Assembly: GCA_039090855.1 (NCBI GenBank) | Contig: CM076991.1 | Coordinates: 101,568,021 to 101,632,020, forward strand | Source of the DNA: Macrothele yani | Taxonomy: Eukaryota > Arthropoda > Arachnida > Araneae > Macrothelidae | Direction of reading: 5' to 3' | DNA: 64,000 nt | Shown here: one piece after another, positions 10,926 through 22,425 of the stretch | Layout: the number at the start of each line of letters is the position of its first letter | How positions within the stretch are numbered: the stretch's first letter is position 1 | Notes under the pieces: model-generated | Told to the model about the DNA's origin: nothing | The model's database searches: none | The model's input: only the letters and a program-made list of their open reading frames with translations | Program-made: the position numbers and the translations under genes

Positions 10926-11074
10926 TTTCGGATATTATCTGACTTACCATTCTTGTCATATTTAAACCAAAAAAATCGATTGTCATCTTCAAAATGTGAG
11001 CACACCTGTACGTAATCAGTAAACGCTTGCCGGTAATGGGGAAATGGGCTACTTAAACTAATTTGACTGCGGCC

Positions 11075-11758
11075 AGATCATTTGGGTCCGGAGGATAGGT
11101 GCCAGTATTTCGGAAGCAGCCGCACTTGCTGGATGCTCCCGTACTACTTATTGGTGTTCCAGGACTAGATTAACCATGCACAGACTTCCCTCAGAATGGC
11201 TTACACTGGCTATCCACGCGCGGTTGATCGTAGAGGTGAGCGTCGGGAGTCGCGACTGGTATAACAGCATCGGTGTGCAACAGTCACCCAGATCGCCCAC
11301 CAGTACAACAGTGGTGCAGTCTACCTATTTTCACATGTACCATGCTCCTTACCTCCTGGTGTTCTACAGCCGGATACTAACAAAGGTACACATGATGGCG
11401 CCCAGTCATCGCAAAAGAACGCTTCGCTTGGGCTAAGGAACGTTGGCAATGAACCCTCGACAGATGCAAGAAGGTCGTCTTGAATGACGAGCCAAGTTTG
11501 CATATGGCGTAAACAGAATGAAGCCCTATCCTCTGGTTGCATAGTTGGGGTTCAACAGGTCGGTGGAGGTGGTGTTGTAGTCCGGGGAGCTTTTTCTTGA
11601 CACTGAATAGTGGACGCTACGAGGACCTGTCAGCCAACCATCTCCATCCATATCTGCAGGAGGTTTAACCCGACCACAGTGCCATCTTTCAACAGGACAA
11701 CGAATTGTGTCATCGAGCTCGTATATCTGATGAGTAGTTGGAGGAACTGCGAAAACAC
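11075..11758 (+). pseudogene. Tc1-like transposase remnant
   Basis: Pieces in shifting frames still show the family pattern: WVRRIGASISEAAALAGCSR (HTH end), GERRESRLV, TVTQIAHQYNSGA, then remnants of the TRVHMMTLSHRKR region and FNRTTNCVIE in place of the QQDNAPCHRA motif. Many stops and frameshifts occur, and the first catalytic motif is reduced to NDEPSLHMA. It has no coding ability. The rest of the gene continues beyond the two insertions and is equally broken. Confidence 0.75.
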
Positions 11759-11894
11759 AAATTCGTCCATGACGAGAATCGAACCGCGTCCCCTCACTCC
11801 GGAGTTAGTTGCTCTCCCAACTTAGTTACATGGACGGAATGTATCTCTGCAGATTTGTCGTCTTGACACGTGCTTCATCTCTGTAGTACGTCAC
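11759..11894 (-). mobile_element. SINE family S3 inserted in the Tc1 relic
   Basis: On the minus strand it carries CTCCGGAGTGAGGGGAC and GCGGTTCGATTCTCG, the tRNA-like head of S3, also found as a tandem array at 25.6-26.3 kb and at 63.8 kb. AAAACAC lies on both sides (11752-11758 and 11895-11901), a probable short target duplication. The transposase frame resumes directly afterwards. Confidence 0.7.
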
Positions 11895-12029
11895 AAAACA
11901 CGGCAACGAATTCGCCCATATTGTCTTTGCCCGCAAACTCCCCTGACTGTAACCCAATTGAACTTTGATATTCTAGAACTGGATGTGAGAACTTCTGATA
12001 CCCCTCCACGCAATGAACGTGAGCTGATG

Positions 12030-12691
12030 CAGAGCCGCAACTAGGGCGGGGCAGAGGGGCTGTTGCCCCGGACGCAGAAATCACTGTTTGGAATGCGATT
12101 ACAATTAGAACTGAAACTTTTACACAAGTTTTTGGCACAATTGAAATTAGAATTTCCTTCTCAAAATGTTCAAGAGTTGTTAGTTGCTCACATTCAGTAA
12201 TGAAGGCGTTGTTCTATAGTTCTTCCAACTGAAGAAGAATCATGGCCCCTTTCTATACCAATGAGGTCCCCTAGTACTTTTTTAGTTGGATGGACTATAC
12301 ATGCGTTGCAAGATAAGGATGTTGTTCACATTTTTGAAGGTTCTCTGGAGGCTATTCAGTTTTTATTGTCGCTGCATGACACGACTGTCAGCTACATTCG
12401 GTCCGCTTGGTGCGGTGCCGAAGGTCCTAACTCCGAAGCAGTTGCGAAAATCTGTAAAAACAATCACATTTTGATTGTGCTTTTTTTACGCTTAGTTTTG
12501 TTAGAACTTAGAAATGCATTTTTACGCCTAGTTTTGTTAGAAAGTGTTTGTAGCACTGTTATATTTTTGAAATTGTATCTGCTTTTTGCTGTCTTCAATT
12601 TAAAGCTATTTTTCTTGAAAATTCTTCTCAGTAGCTTGTGCTCGCTTAGATCTTAGATTTTCAATGCTGTTTTTTTGTTCTTTTGGAATGT

Positions 12692-12722
<31 letters not shown>

Positions 12723-13801
12723 GAGTGAGAGAGAGAGTGAAAGAGAAAGATAGATAGAGATAGAGAGGGAGAGAGGGAGAGAGAGAGGGTGAAAGAGAAA
12801 GATAGATAGAGATAGAGCGGGAGAGAGAGAGTGAAAGAGAAAGATAGATAGAGATAGAGAGTGAGAGAGTGAGAGAGAGAGAGAGTGAAAGAGAAATATA
12901 GATATAGAGAGTGAGAGAGTGAGAGAGAGAGTGAAAGAGAAAGATAGATAGAGATAGAGAGTGAAAGAGACAGATAGATAGAGATAGAGAGTGAAAGAGA
13001 AAGATAGATATAGAGAGTGAGAGAGTGAGAGAGAGAGTGAAAGAGAAAGATAGATAGAGATAGAGAGTGAAAGAGAAATATAGATATAGAGAGTGAGAGA
13101 GTGAGAGAGAGAGTGAAAGAGAAAGATAGATAGAGATAGAGAGTGAAAGAGAAATACAGATATAGAGAGTGAGAGAGTGAGAGAGAGAGTGAAAGATAAA
13201 GATAGATAGAGTGAGAGAGTGAAAGAGAAGTATAGATATAGAGAGTGAGAGAGTGAGAGAGAGAGTGAAAGAGAAGTATAGATATAGAGAGTGAGAGAGT
13301 GAGAGAGAGAGTGAAAGAGAAAGATAGATAGAGATAGAGAGTGAAAGAGAAATATAGATATAGAGAGTGAGAGAGTGAGAGAGAGAGTGAAAGAGAAAGA
13401 TAGATAGAGATAGAGAGTGAAAGAGAAATATAGATATAGAGAGTGAGAGAGTGAGAGAGAGAGAGTGAAAGAGAAAGATAGATAGAGATAGAGAGTGAAT
13501 GAGAAATATAGATATAGAGAGTGAGAGAGAGTGAAAGAGAAAGATAGATAGAGATAGAGAGTGAAAGAGAAAGATAGATAGAGATAGAGAGTGAGAGAGA
13601 GTGAAAGAGAAAGATAGATAGAGATAGAGAGTGAGAGAGAGTGAAAGAGAAAGATAGATAGAGATAGAGAGGGAGAGAGAGAGTGAAAGAGAAAGATAGA
13701 TAGGGAGATAGATAGAGATAGAGAGGGAGAGAGAAAGAGGCAGATTTGGGCGCAATATTTTGCGGTTTGCCCCGGGCGCAGAAATGCCCAGTTACGCCCC
13801 T
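12030..13801. mobile_element. hAT-like non-autonomous element, 1.77 kb
   Basis: The left end CAGAGCCGCAACTAGGGC and the inverted right end CAGGGGCGTAACTGGGC form a hAT-type terminal repeat. The flanks are AGCTGATG (12022-12029) and GGCTGATG (13802-13809), an 8-bp target duplication with one mismatch, the length typical of hAT elements. The uninterrupted target is recognisable in the related relic at 61.9 kb. No hAT transposase is visible inside; 12080-12660 is unidentified AT-rich DNA. Confidence 0.75.
12697..13738. repeat. Compound GA/GATA microsatellite, about 1.04 kb
   Basis: Runs of GAGAGAGAGTGAAAGAG, AAAGATAGATAGAGATAGAG and ATATAGATATAGAGAGTGAG alternate in roughly 60-100-base periods. 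Long Ser/Leu/Tyr-rich open frames on the minus strand (12653-13828) are artefacts of the repeat. Confidence 0.95.
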
Positions 13802-13960
13802 GGCTGATGGAATTGCTGCAACGGACATGTGGTCAAGTTACGCATGGAGGATGTTCGACACTTTGTAGAATATGTTCCTAGGCGTCCGCGACTGCACAGA
13901 AAGGTAAATCAACGCGTTATTAACTAGGTGTTCCTAATTCAAAGCTAACAGGGTGTATCT

Positions 13961-15050
13961 GACTGAAACATTGCTGTAGGATTCTCTTTTCTTTTTGTGA
14001 AAGGAGTATTTTGTTTGAAAATACGCTTGTCATTCTATCAAACAATCTCGACTTATTTTAGCGAGTTTTTTTCCTTAAAAAAAGTGCTTTTATAAGAATA
14101 AAACGCGTTGTTAAAAATCACAGGGAGGAGAAATCGTGCTCAACAGCTCTTGAAGCAACAACTATGAGCGACCCGGACAAGAAATAATCTATTCACGTGT
14201 TATCTATCAAGGTCTCCTGTCGTTTGATTAATGATTTGTTTACGACTGGCGCTGGAGTCGTTGAAAGCAGCTCTTGATTAAGATGATGAAAAGGAACTTT
14301 ACTAGCGAAAGACTTCCATTTTATTTTTATTTTTTCTTCATGTTTTTTCAAGAAGCGACAACTTAAAGAACTCAGTTTTTCAACCAATACTGATTATTTC
14401 CCTTTCTGTTTCTTTCTCTTCTTTTTTTTTCTTGGGGGAGCAGAAGAGAAAGAAAAGTCTCTATTTTTCTTGGTTGTGCATTAATAACTTCCTAACCACC
14501 AAATGATAGATCGGCAAATGGAAAAGGAAAGATATGTGCTTCTCACATCATTACCTTAACCTGTTTTGTAAGTGATGCAAAAAATGATCTCCGCGTTCAT
14601 CTGACAGCGTGAATATTGAATTCCGAAAAATTGCTTTTGAACTGGAGTTATTATTAAGAAGCAATTTTTCGCTTACAGATACACGGGGAATAATATTGTA
14701 TCATCTCGATTTTTTTTGTTGCGATCTTTATTTAATATTTCGCATCTATCAATCTAAATTACATACCTGCAGACGAACATTAAATTTGTGCATATAGCGT
14801 GCATCTCCTTCAGAAGACAGCTCATTGTTAAAAATGACCGAAGTGTTTAAAACTACCCAGCGGAAATTTTTACTTTCTTGAGCCTGATCAGTCTCATATC
14901 TAGGCGAATCGCTATTACCGATCGTCTTTACCCATTCTTCTTCTGTTTTGTCACAAGTCGTTCTTCAAACTCTGCTTGAAAAAAAAAAAAAAAAAAAAAA
15001 AATTGTAGATACAGTAGTCACTTCTTCTGCCGGATTATTAGTCGTACATC
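13961..15050. other. AT-rich DNA without feature
   Basis: No gene or repeat family is recognised. A 23-base A run lies at 14980-15002 and T/C-rich patches at 14400-14440. Confidence 0.55.
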
Positions 15051-15052
15051 TA

Positions 15053-15195
15053 CACACGGTGGCCACTAAATTAAAAACCTTGATACAGATGTACGTAATC
15101 GTCGCTTACACAGCGTATGTGTAAAATACGTAGTCCCGTGCGTCACCACGTGATTAGGGAATTATTTAAGACTGCCGCTTGTCAGTGAACTTTTA
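15053..15195 (+). mobile_element. Possible 5' end of a Tc1-like element
   Basis: After a TA (15051-15052) the sequence CACACGGTGGCCACTAAATT has the look of a Tc1-type end. GTACGTAATCG and a TATA-like TTATTTAAGAC (15160-15172) follow at the spacing seen in other elements here. The right part is cut off by the palindromic element at 15208. Tentative. Confidence 0.35.
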
Positions 15196-15207
15196 ATGTT
15201 CTTAAAT

Positions 15208-15920
15208 TAATTCAAACACTCAACGTGGATCAGTAACACCAAACAGAAATCATCGCTCTTTCCACGCTTGTAAGCGAGTCTCGGAAGAATTCACATCGGC
15301 CGCCACCGGGAATCGAACCCAGGATCTTCCAGTTACGCGCTGGACGTGCTGCCACTGCACCACAGCGGCCTCGAATTCTCTAGACTCACATGTGAATAAC
15401 TGCCAAACTACATGACAGGTTGCTTCATGGAGCCCCGCACAATGCTAGGGATTCACCAAAGATGGAAAGCAGCAACTGAACAAATAACTAGGAGGCGATT
15501 GAATAATTAATTCAAACACTCGACGTGGACCAGGAACACCAAACAGAAATCATCGATCTTTCTATGAGAATTTTTCCGAGACTCACTTATAAACGTGGAA
15601 AGAGCGATGATTTCTGTTTGATGTTCCTAATCCACGTCAATTGTGTGTATTAATTATTCATTCGCCTCCTAGTTATTTGTTCAGTCGCTGCTTTCCATCT
15701 TTGGCAAATCCCAAGCATTGTGTGGGGCTCCGTTAAGCAACCTGCCATTTGGTTTGGCAGTTATTCACATGTGAGTCTGGAGAATTCGAGGCAGCTGTGG
15801 TGCAGTGGTAGCATGTCCGGCGCGTAACTGGAAGATCTTGGGTTCGATTCCCGGTGGCAGCCGATGAGATTTTTTCCGAAACTCACTTATTAACGTGGAA
15901 AGAGCGATGACTTCTGTTTG
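15208..15920. mobile_element. Palindromic tRNA-SINE-like element (S4), 713 bp
   Basis: Two arms of about 350 bp are inverted copies of each other, meeting near 15570. Each arm contains a tRNA-like segment: minus strand at 15296-15370 and plus strand at 15790-15864, with GGTTCGATTCCCGGTGG as B box and GTGGTGCAGTGG as A box. Both arms also carry ATCATCGCTCTTTCCACG. The flanks ATGTTCTTAAAT (15196-15207) and ATGATCTTAAAT (15921-15932) are a 12-bp target duplication with one mismatch. A related shorter element is at 61306-61592. Confidence 0.8.
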
Positions 15921-15996
15921 ATGATCTTAAATGTTTGGTTGTATAATTTATCCATTCATACTTCACCAGAACGTTAACATTATGTGAAAAACAATA

Positions 15997-16147
15997 CACT
16001 GAGTGGAAAAAGTCTCCGGACACCAGTGCTTTTCATACAACACTACATTTATGGCAAAATCAATGGCCCACCTTTTGGCCGCAATTGCATTGTGCACTTT
16101 CCGTGGCACACCCATTTTTAATGAGATTCTCATAAGGAGTCGCAAAT
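15997..16147 (-). mobile_element. 3' fragment of a Tc1-like element
   Basis: A TA (15995-15996) is followed by CACTGAGTGGAAAAAGTCTC, a Tc1-type terminal repeat. On the minus strand 16020-16130 reads a degraded transposase C-terminus (SLKMGVPRKVHNAIAAKRWA, compare SMPRRV.AVI.AKGG). The rest of the element is missing; the next element begins at the right edge. Confidence 0.6.
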
Positions 16148-16276
16148 ACACTGCCGGAAAGTGAAAAAAAAAAAACACCCAAAAAGAATGCCGGTAGGAA
16201 CGTCGTATTATAATATGTTAATTGTTAAAGGCCACAGAAACTGTGATCCAAGATGGAATGTTATTGGATGAAATAA

Positions 16277-16326
16277 TGACGTCACTGCGGACAACAACAG
16301 GCAAACGTACGCAGCGCGTATTTAAG
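16277..16326 (+). promoter_or_regulatory. CRE palindrome and TATA-like box
   Basis: A full TGACGTCA (16277-16284) is followed after about 35 bases by GTATTTAAG (16318-16326), 70 bases before the transposase ATG at 16396. Position suggests the transposase promoter. Confidence 0.5.
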
Positions 16327-16395
16327 AACTAGGACGTGCGGAACGAAGTCATTCGTCTGGTGCCATGTTGTTCAGTGCTCGTTGAAGAAGCTGCC

Positions 16396-16785
16396 ATGCC
16401 AGGACGACGCAGGCACGCAACATTTGTTAAGTTCTCTGAGTTCAAGCGAGGCAGTATAGTGGGTCTGCGGGAAGAAGGTTGGTCGTTCCTGCATATTGTG
16501 GACCGAGTGGGACGAGAGGTATTGGCCATGGTAAGATGGTGGCGTCGTTGCTCAGAGGAGCATTCCCAGACTCGCAGATGCGGTTCCGGACAACACAGAG
16601 TTACGGACGCACGAGAGGATCGGCTTATCAGGAGGGCGACGTTGCCAGAGCGGACGGCTACAGCGTCACAAATTTGATCCTCTGTCATACCAAAGGTGTC
16701 TACTAGAACGATACGGAATCGTTTGTTGGAAGCAGGACTACGGGTACGGCTGCTGCTGACCCCTGGTCAGGAGCAGCCTTACCCG
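16396..16785 (+). pseudogene. Tc1-like transposase, N-terminal half only
   Basis: From MPGRRRHATF the frame contains the paired-like DNA-binding domain: FKRGSIVGLREEGWSF (first HTH) and DRLIRRATLPERTATASQI (second part). A TGA at 16675-16677 replaces an arginine codon (the relative at 20 kb has SATQIRSAV); the frame then goes on to STRTIRNRLLEAGLRVR and ends near 16785. All three catalytic residues are missing because the element is truncated, not because of point mutation. If read through, the product would be a DNA-binding domain only. Confidence 0.82.
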
Positions 16786-17195
16786 TCTAGGACGAGTTCA
16801 TTTCGGTGTCTAGGACGAGTTCATTTCGATATTCAGGTAGCTACTTGCCCATTAATCTATGTTCCGCATATTCCAGTCAGATCTTAAGACAGAAATAAAA
16901 ATCTTTTTTCGCTGTTCATTTAGACTAACCACACCAGAAGAATCGGGCTCCTTAGTCCTTCTCTCTAACCTGTGTCATTTTAACTGCTGATCTTACCCCA
17001 GCAATATTTATGCTCTCCTTTCTGATGACTCCTCACGTACTCCCCAGCAACCTGATTTTATCAACATTTAAATTTCTTTCCAAACTTCCTAATGGAAATA
17101 TTTCTCTGTTAGATTTTTATCTTCATCATCTGACGTCTGTGGAATGCCGAGTCATGTACTCGCACACCGAAAATAAAAATCCCTTTTTGCAGTTT
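16786..17195. other. Unannotated spacer
   Basis: Starts with a direct duplication of TCTAGGACGAGTTCATTTCG (about 16787 and 16811). The rest is AT-rich, with no recognised feature. A phrase at 17190 leads into the satellite. Confidence 0.45.
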
Positions 17196-18312
17196 GTTTA
17201 GACTTATCAACATTTACTTTCATTCCAAATAATTCATTTGGTCTCATCAACATTTATTTCAATCCCAAATAATTGATTTAGATTTATCGACATTTATTTT
17301 CATTTCAAATAATTGATTTAGACTTATCAACATTTATTTTCATTCCAGATAATAGATTTAGACTTATCAACATTTATTTTCATTCCACATAATTGATTTA
17401 GGCTTATCAACATTTATTTTCATCCCAAATAATTGATTTAGACATCAACATTTACTTTCACTCCAAATAATTGATTTGGTCTCATCAACATTTATTTCAA
17501 TCCCCAAATAATTGATTGAGACTTATCAACATTTATTTTCATTCCAGATAATTGATTTAGACTTATCAACATTTATTTTCATTCCAGATAATTGATTTAG
17601 GCTTATCAACATTTATTTTTATCCCAAATAATTGATTTAGACTTATCAACATTTACTTTCATTCCAAATAATTGATTTGGTCTCATCAACATTTATTTCA
17701 ATCCCCAAATAATTGATTGAGACTTATCAACATTTATTTTCATTCCAAATAATTGATTTAGACTTATCAACATTTATTTTCATTCCAGATATTTGATTTA
17801 GGCTTATCAACATTTATTTTCATTCCAGATAATTGATTTAGGCTTATCAACATTTATTTTCATCCCAAATAATTGATTTAGACTTATCAACATTTACTTT
17901 CACTCCAAACAAATGATTTGGTCTCATCAACATTTATTTCAATCCCCAAATAATTGATTGAAACTTATCAACATTTATTTTCATTCCAAATAATTTATTT
18001 AGACTTATCAACATTTACTTTCATTCCAAATAATTGATTTGGTCTCATCAACATTTATTTCAATCCCAAATAATTGATTTAGACTTATCAACATTTATTT
18101 TCATTCCAGATAATTGATTTAGGCCTATCAAAATGTACTTTCATCCCAAATAATTGACGTAGACTCATAAACATTTATTTTAATCCCAAATAATTGATTG
18201 AGACTTATCAACATGTATTTTCATTCCAAACAATTGATTTTGACTTATCAACATTTATTTTCATCCCAAGTAATTGTCTTAGACTTATCAACATTTATAT
18301 TCATCCCAAATT
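17196..18312. repeat. 40-bp satellite, about 28 units
   Basis: The unit is GACTTATCAACATTTATTTT plus CATTCCAAATAATTGATTTA (40 bp). A variant, GGTCTCATCAACATTTATTTC, appears at 17240, 17479, 17679, 17920 and 18041. All spacings are multiples of about 40, and it follows each time a unit with CATTTACTTTC. The array thus contains a two-unit phrase amplified several times. No spacers, so it is not CRISPR-like. Confidence 0.95.
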
Positions 18313-19553
18313 ATTCTCATATCATATTCAGGTGACTGAGTTTATGCTATATGTCCCTCATATTCTCAGAAATTAGAACTAAGTCACTTGCCCACCGCAA
18401 ACTATTGAAATCATAACGACCTATTTAAATATTTGAAACTAAATGACTTTATTAAGCAGTTTTCGGAAAAGTTAAGATAAACACATAACTGAATACGTCG
18501 TAAAACTTCCTAGCTCTAGCGAAAGCAGTCGTTAGTATTTTGAAAGAACCCTAAATTTCGTTGGACTCCTGATAGTAACACCGTCAGACAATGAGTATTT
18601 TATCAGTGCACATACAAAACAAAGAACGTTTCTGCAGCGGAACTGATAAGGAATAACAATTAACAAAAAGAATGTCAGAAAATGTATGCTGTAGTTAACG
18701 TTAAATTTTCAATAACTGTCACTCCTATCTTTGAGATTTTCACATCAAACATTAGCGAAACTATTTTGAGAAGCAACATTATTCTTTGTGTAAAACGTAT
18801 TCACCAGGTAAAAGAAAAACTTTTAGCTCCAGAAACCAAATTTATCAACTTTAATTGGATTTGGGAAATATGTGCCGTACGCTTTTAAAAATTTTAGATA
18901 TGCGTATATAAAATTTTGGGGATTATAGGAACTGAGAGATATGTACATATAGTTAGCGGCGTTCACCGCTTTGTGTTGCTTTTACAATAATATTGCCATT
19001 ATCGTGAAGAAATTTGTTCCTTCTAAAATCCCCTAGATTACAGAATTCACGAATTTATGCCTACATACGCTGTGATTGAACAAAAGCAGGATCTTATGAT
19101 TTTAAAAAGAGCTAGGAAGCTTTGCGAGAATACATTAATGCTCGTAAATTTTGCAAAGCTATGTGGACCTCATCTGCATTTAATATTTTAAAATTTTCTG
19201 AAAAACAAAGAAAACACGATTTATTATTAAATCAAGGATATGTATGAATAAAATAAGAAACTTCTAGTTGCAAGATGTTCCTCACTGAATTAAAAAAACG
19301 AATATTTTATTTAGTTGAACAAGAAAATGCCAAATAATTTCAAAGATCTTCGGTTTTGTTAACGTGAAAAGAAAATACATGCAGGCAAAATGCATATAAA
19401 AACTGAAAACATAAACGAGAGATACACGCCGCATTCTTAGAAAAAAAACTGGTCAGTGTATCTGTCTTTAAAAACAGTCTAGAAAAAACCCCAAGAAAAT
19501 GACAATGAGCCACATTGAGGCTTCATTAACAACTGAGAACAGAAGGAAGGAAA
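18313..19553. other. AT-rich DNA without feature
   Basis: No gene, RNA or repeat recognised. Short open frames (for example 18682-18888) have no family resemblance. Confidence 0.55.
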
Positions 19554-19555
19554 TA

Positions 19556-20973
19556 CACGGGCGGAAAGTGAAAAAAGAACACCAAGAAGGAAACGTCTGA
19601 TACCAACGAAATTTATGCAGCATAATAACGGAATACAGAAGATAACTTGATCAAAACATTATGGCAAAATACAGCTGTATTTGCTGGTAAACTGAAAAAT
19701 AACATTTTCATGTAACATGGTTAGTACGAGGTTGAACCGCCATGAACTGCGACACACTGTGCAATTCTGGCATGGAGTCTGTCGTACAGATGTTGGATGT
19801 AAGTTTGGGGTATTCAGTTCCAAGCATTCGCAACCTGGACGCGTAAATCGGGGATGGTCGTGGCTGGCCGTGGAGACCGGATAAGTCGTTGTCCCATAAA
19901 ATCCCACAAGGGCACAATGGGGGACAAATCCGGTGAACGTGCACGCCATGGAAGTTGTCTCACACCCAGAAGTGCATGTTGCGTTGCACATGCCATGTGT
20001 GGGCGTGCGTTATCTTGCTGGAAAACACCACGATGGACCGACCTTACAAATGGCACAACAACGGGCTGAATGATGTTGTTGATGTAGGAGGTGCTGTTTA
20101 ACGTACCCGGTACAAACACTAGTTGTGTACGGGAGTGATAGCTGATCGCTCCCCACACCAGGAGACCAGGTGTAGGCCCTGTGTGTCGCTGGCGGATGCA
20201 AGAAGGGTGGAGACGCTCCCCTGTGCGTCTGAGAACACGCATACGGCCATCGGAGGCTCCCAAGCAGAATCTGCTTTCATTGCTGAACACGACTAATCGC
20301 CACTGCGTTCTCCAGTGCAGACGTTTGCGACACCACTGCAGCCGTTCTTGACGGTGGGCTGGAGTCAGAGGTACACATGCCAGAGGCACACGTGCACGTA
20401 GTCTTGCATCCAGTAGACGGTTGCGGATTGTTCGCACACTCATCTCAGGTGCAACGGCAGATCGGATTTGCGTCGCAGTGGATGTTCTGCTTGACAAAGC
20501 CGCTCTTCTTATGCGTCGATCGGTCCGCTCATCAGTCTTTCTGTGACTCCCGGTTCCACGCCTTCTCGTGTGGAAGTGTTCCTCGGACCATCTACACCAC
20601 CATCGTACCACCACCGATACTTCCCGTCCAATTCGCTCCGCAATACGACGATACGATCACCCGGCCTCGCGGAGTCCGACTAGACGACCTCGCTGAAAGT
20701 CCGATAACTGCTGAAATCGTACACGTCTTCCATGTCCAGGCATTGCAGCTTCTTCAGGGTCTTCGCAAGTGTCCGTCCGCCGACGACTGATTACATTCAC
20801 TTTGCCGTACTCCTTAAATTGCATATTATGCCGTGCTGTGGCGTAAGCGCTCACCGGTTGGTCCTGAAATTAACATCACACCTACGTAATTTTGACCCCA
20901 TTAACATATGTAAATTTCATGATCGTCCGCCGCCAATTCCTTCTTGGTGTTCTTTTTTCACTTTCCGCCAATG
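19556..20973 (-). mobile_element. Tc1-like DNA transposon, complete ends
   Basis: Left end CACGGGCGGAAAGTGAAAAA and inverted right end CATTGGCGGAAAGTGAAAAA match for about 37 bp. TA at 19554-19555 and 20974-20975. Length 1.42 kb. The fragment at 16149 is a relative in the opposite orientation. Confidence 0.95.
19720..20743 (-). pseudogene. Tc1-like transposase with two catalytic residues and two codons lost
   Basis: From MPGHGRRVRF (20743) the frame runs with only two stops: one at 20657-20659, where the relative has tryptophan after GLREEG, and one near 19811-19813 just after NAWN. Beyond it the correct C-terminus continues in frame (QTYIQHLYDRLHARIAQCVA). The first motif reads VVFSNESRF (Asp to Asn). 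The second, FQQDNARPH, is intact. The third reads LSPIVPLWDFMG, with valine where the glutamate of SPIEHLWD should be. Two of three catalytic acids are gone, so even read-through would give an inactive, DNA-binding protein. Confidence 0.9.
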
Positions 20974-20975
20974 TA

Positions 20976-22235
20976 TTTTTACTTGCTTGGCACTAGAACG
21001 TAACGAATTTTGAAAGTTTTGCGCATACACGCGCTAATCGTATTCTATAAGCATTTTCGAAAACCAGAAAAGAGATTTTCAGAAGGAATGAAACATTTGA
21101 AATGAAGAGATTGGTTTTTATGGGAGTTTCATGGTTCCCTTTCTTTTTTTACACTTTGAAAACCGTGTGGTAATAGTTACAGATTTTTCATTTTCTTCCA
21201 GCATTTATTCCCTGAAGCAGCAAAAATCAGACGTAATAAATAACATGACTCATGATAATAATCTCTACGAGATTCCTTAATACATAACAGAAAAAAAGGA
21301 AGCAAAAAAGTACCAAGTAAACACAAAAAGAAAAGAGAAAGTAGAGAAACACGAAACTTCATTACACAGCATTAAAGCTTTTTTTGCATGGCAAACACTT
21401 GTGCTCGGAAACGAATCTTCAGAATGTCGCTTGAAGAAAGGCTGCTGTGAATAATAATGACTTCATTTGTGTATTAAACGAAAATGCTTATTTTACTTTA
21501 GTTGATGATCAGATGAGTGCATCATTTGTCTTCTAAGAAGACTACACCTATCATGATGCACTACAATTATTTAGAAACTTACCTGATAATGGCACGAAAT
21601 CCCGTAATTGCTTTCATAATCTTTGCATATTACTCAGAATTTTTGATTTCGATTCGAGCTTCAGTTTAATTGATTCGTACAATGCACTTCAGTGAAGTTA
21701 ACAAGGAAAGAAAAAATTTGTGAACGCTTCTAGTTTCGGTGCAGTTTGTTAAGTGCGTTACAATGCATTTAAAGTGCTTTTGTTAGAAAAAAAAGTAAGT
21801 CATTTGGGATTCAAAACCAGCATAACACAACCGGTTGCTCTACGATGCCGTTATATATTTCACGGAATGATCATTACAACTTTTTATTGTCCTAAATACA
21901 TATCGTAATTGCGCGTTTCAAGCATGTAGATGTTAATATTAAAAATATATTTATAACGAAAGGGGTAATATCGAATCCTCGAGTAAAAGTACCATTTTTT
22001 GACTAAAGTCTCAAACCTTTTACATAAATTGGTAGTTGAAGATGTATGGTTAGTTTTCTTCACCCCAAGAAAATTCATATCTGCTTCATTCTGCAGTCCT
22101 ACACCACTCTTCACAGAGGTCTGTCGATGACGTAATAGTTATGACCTATGCCTCTAATTTAACCTCCATTTTGAGTTCCTGCCTTTTTATGTAAATTTGG
22201 TTTCCTCTCGTTAAAGATTGTTTTGTTTGTTTGGA
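20976..22235. other. AT-rich DNA, no gene
   Basis: Nothing recognised apart from a weak tRNA-like segment on the minus strand at about 21800-21855 (GGTTTTGAATCCC), which may be an eroded SINE head. Confidence 0.5.
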
Positions 22236-22425
22236 GGTTTAACGACCATAGTGAGCAACTCGATGGGCTTTAACCAGTCGTTCTTCCCTAACTTAGAGCC
22301 ACTGATTCCAGGGAAAGGAGAGAGCCAGTGCCATAAGACAAACACAACATATACCTCAATGGGGGTTAGAAGCCGGATCCATCTCGGAAGAATGGTCAAA
22401 GACCAGCGCTTGGACTAATGGACGG
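22236..22425 (-). mobile_element. Diverged S1 SINE copy
   Basis: The S1 body is recognisable (GAGCAACTCGATGGGCTTTA and CCAGGGAAAGGAGAGAGCC), but the B box is damaged (AATGGGGGTTAGAAGCCGG on the plus strand). It is older than the other S1 copies. Confidence 0.8.

Larger units (their letters stand above)
11060..13960 (+). mobile_element. Decayed Tc1-like relic split by two later insertions
   Basis: Segments 11060-11758, 11902-12029 and 13802-13960 together match the relic at 60430-62070. They share words such as CTGCAGGAGGTTTA and ACAACGAATTCGCC. The insertions are an S3 SINE (11759-11894) and a hAT-like element (12030-13801). The terminal repeats are no longer recognisable. Confidence 0.8.
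16149..16785 (+). mobile_element. 5' half of a Tc1-like element related to 19556-20973
   Basis: TA at 16147-16148 is followed by CACTGCCGGAAAGTGAAAAA, the same terminal repeat family as at 19556-20973. The copy stops near 16785, in the middle of the transposase, with no right end. Either a deletion or an abortive event removed the catalytic half. Confidence 0.82.

Noticed and set aside
12653..13828. Two open frames of 364 and 391 codons rich in Ser, Leu, Tyr and Ile
   Set aside because: They lie wholly in the GA/GATA microsatellite; the open frames follow from the repeat having no stop word in those phases.
15790..15864. tRNA gene candidates, also at 15296-15370 and 32539-32615
   Set aside because: A and B boxes are good, but the anticodon arm is poor (no U at the conserved position before the anticodon in the 15 kb copies), and they are embedded in repeats with target duplications, so they are SINE heads.
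17196..18312. CRISPR-like regular repeat
   Set aside because: Units are contiguous with no unique spacers, and the context is a eukaryotic satellite.
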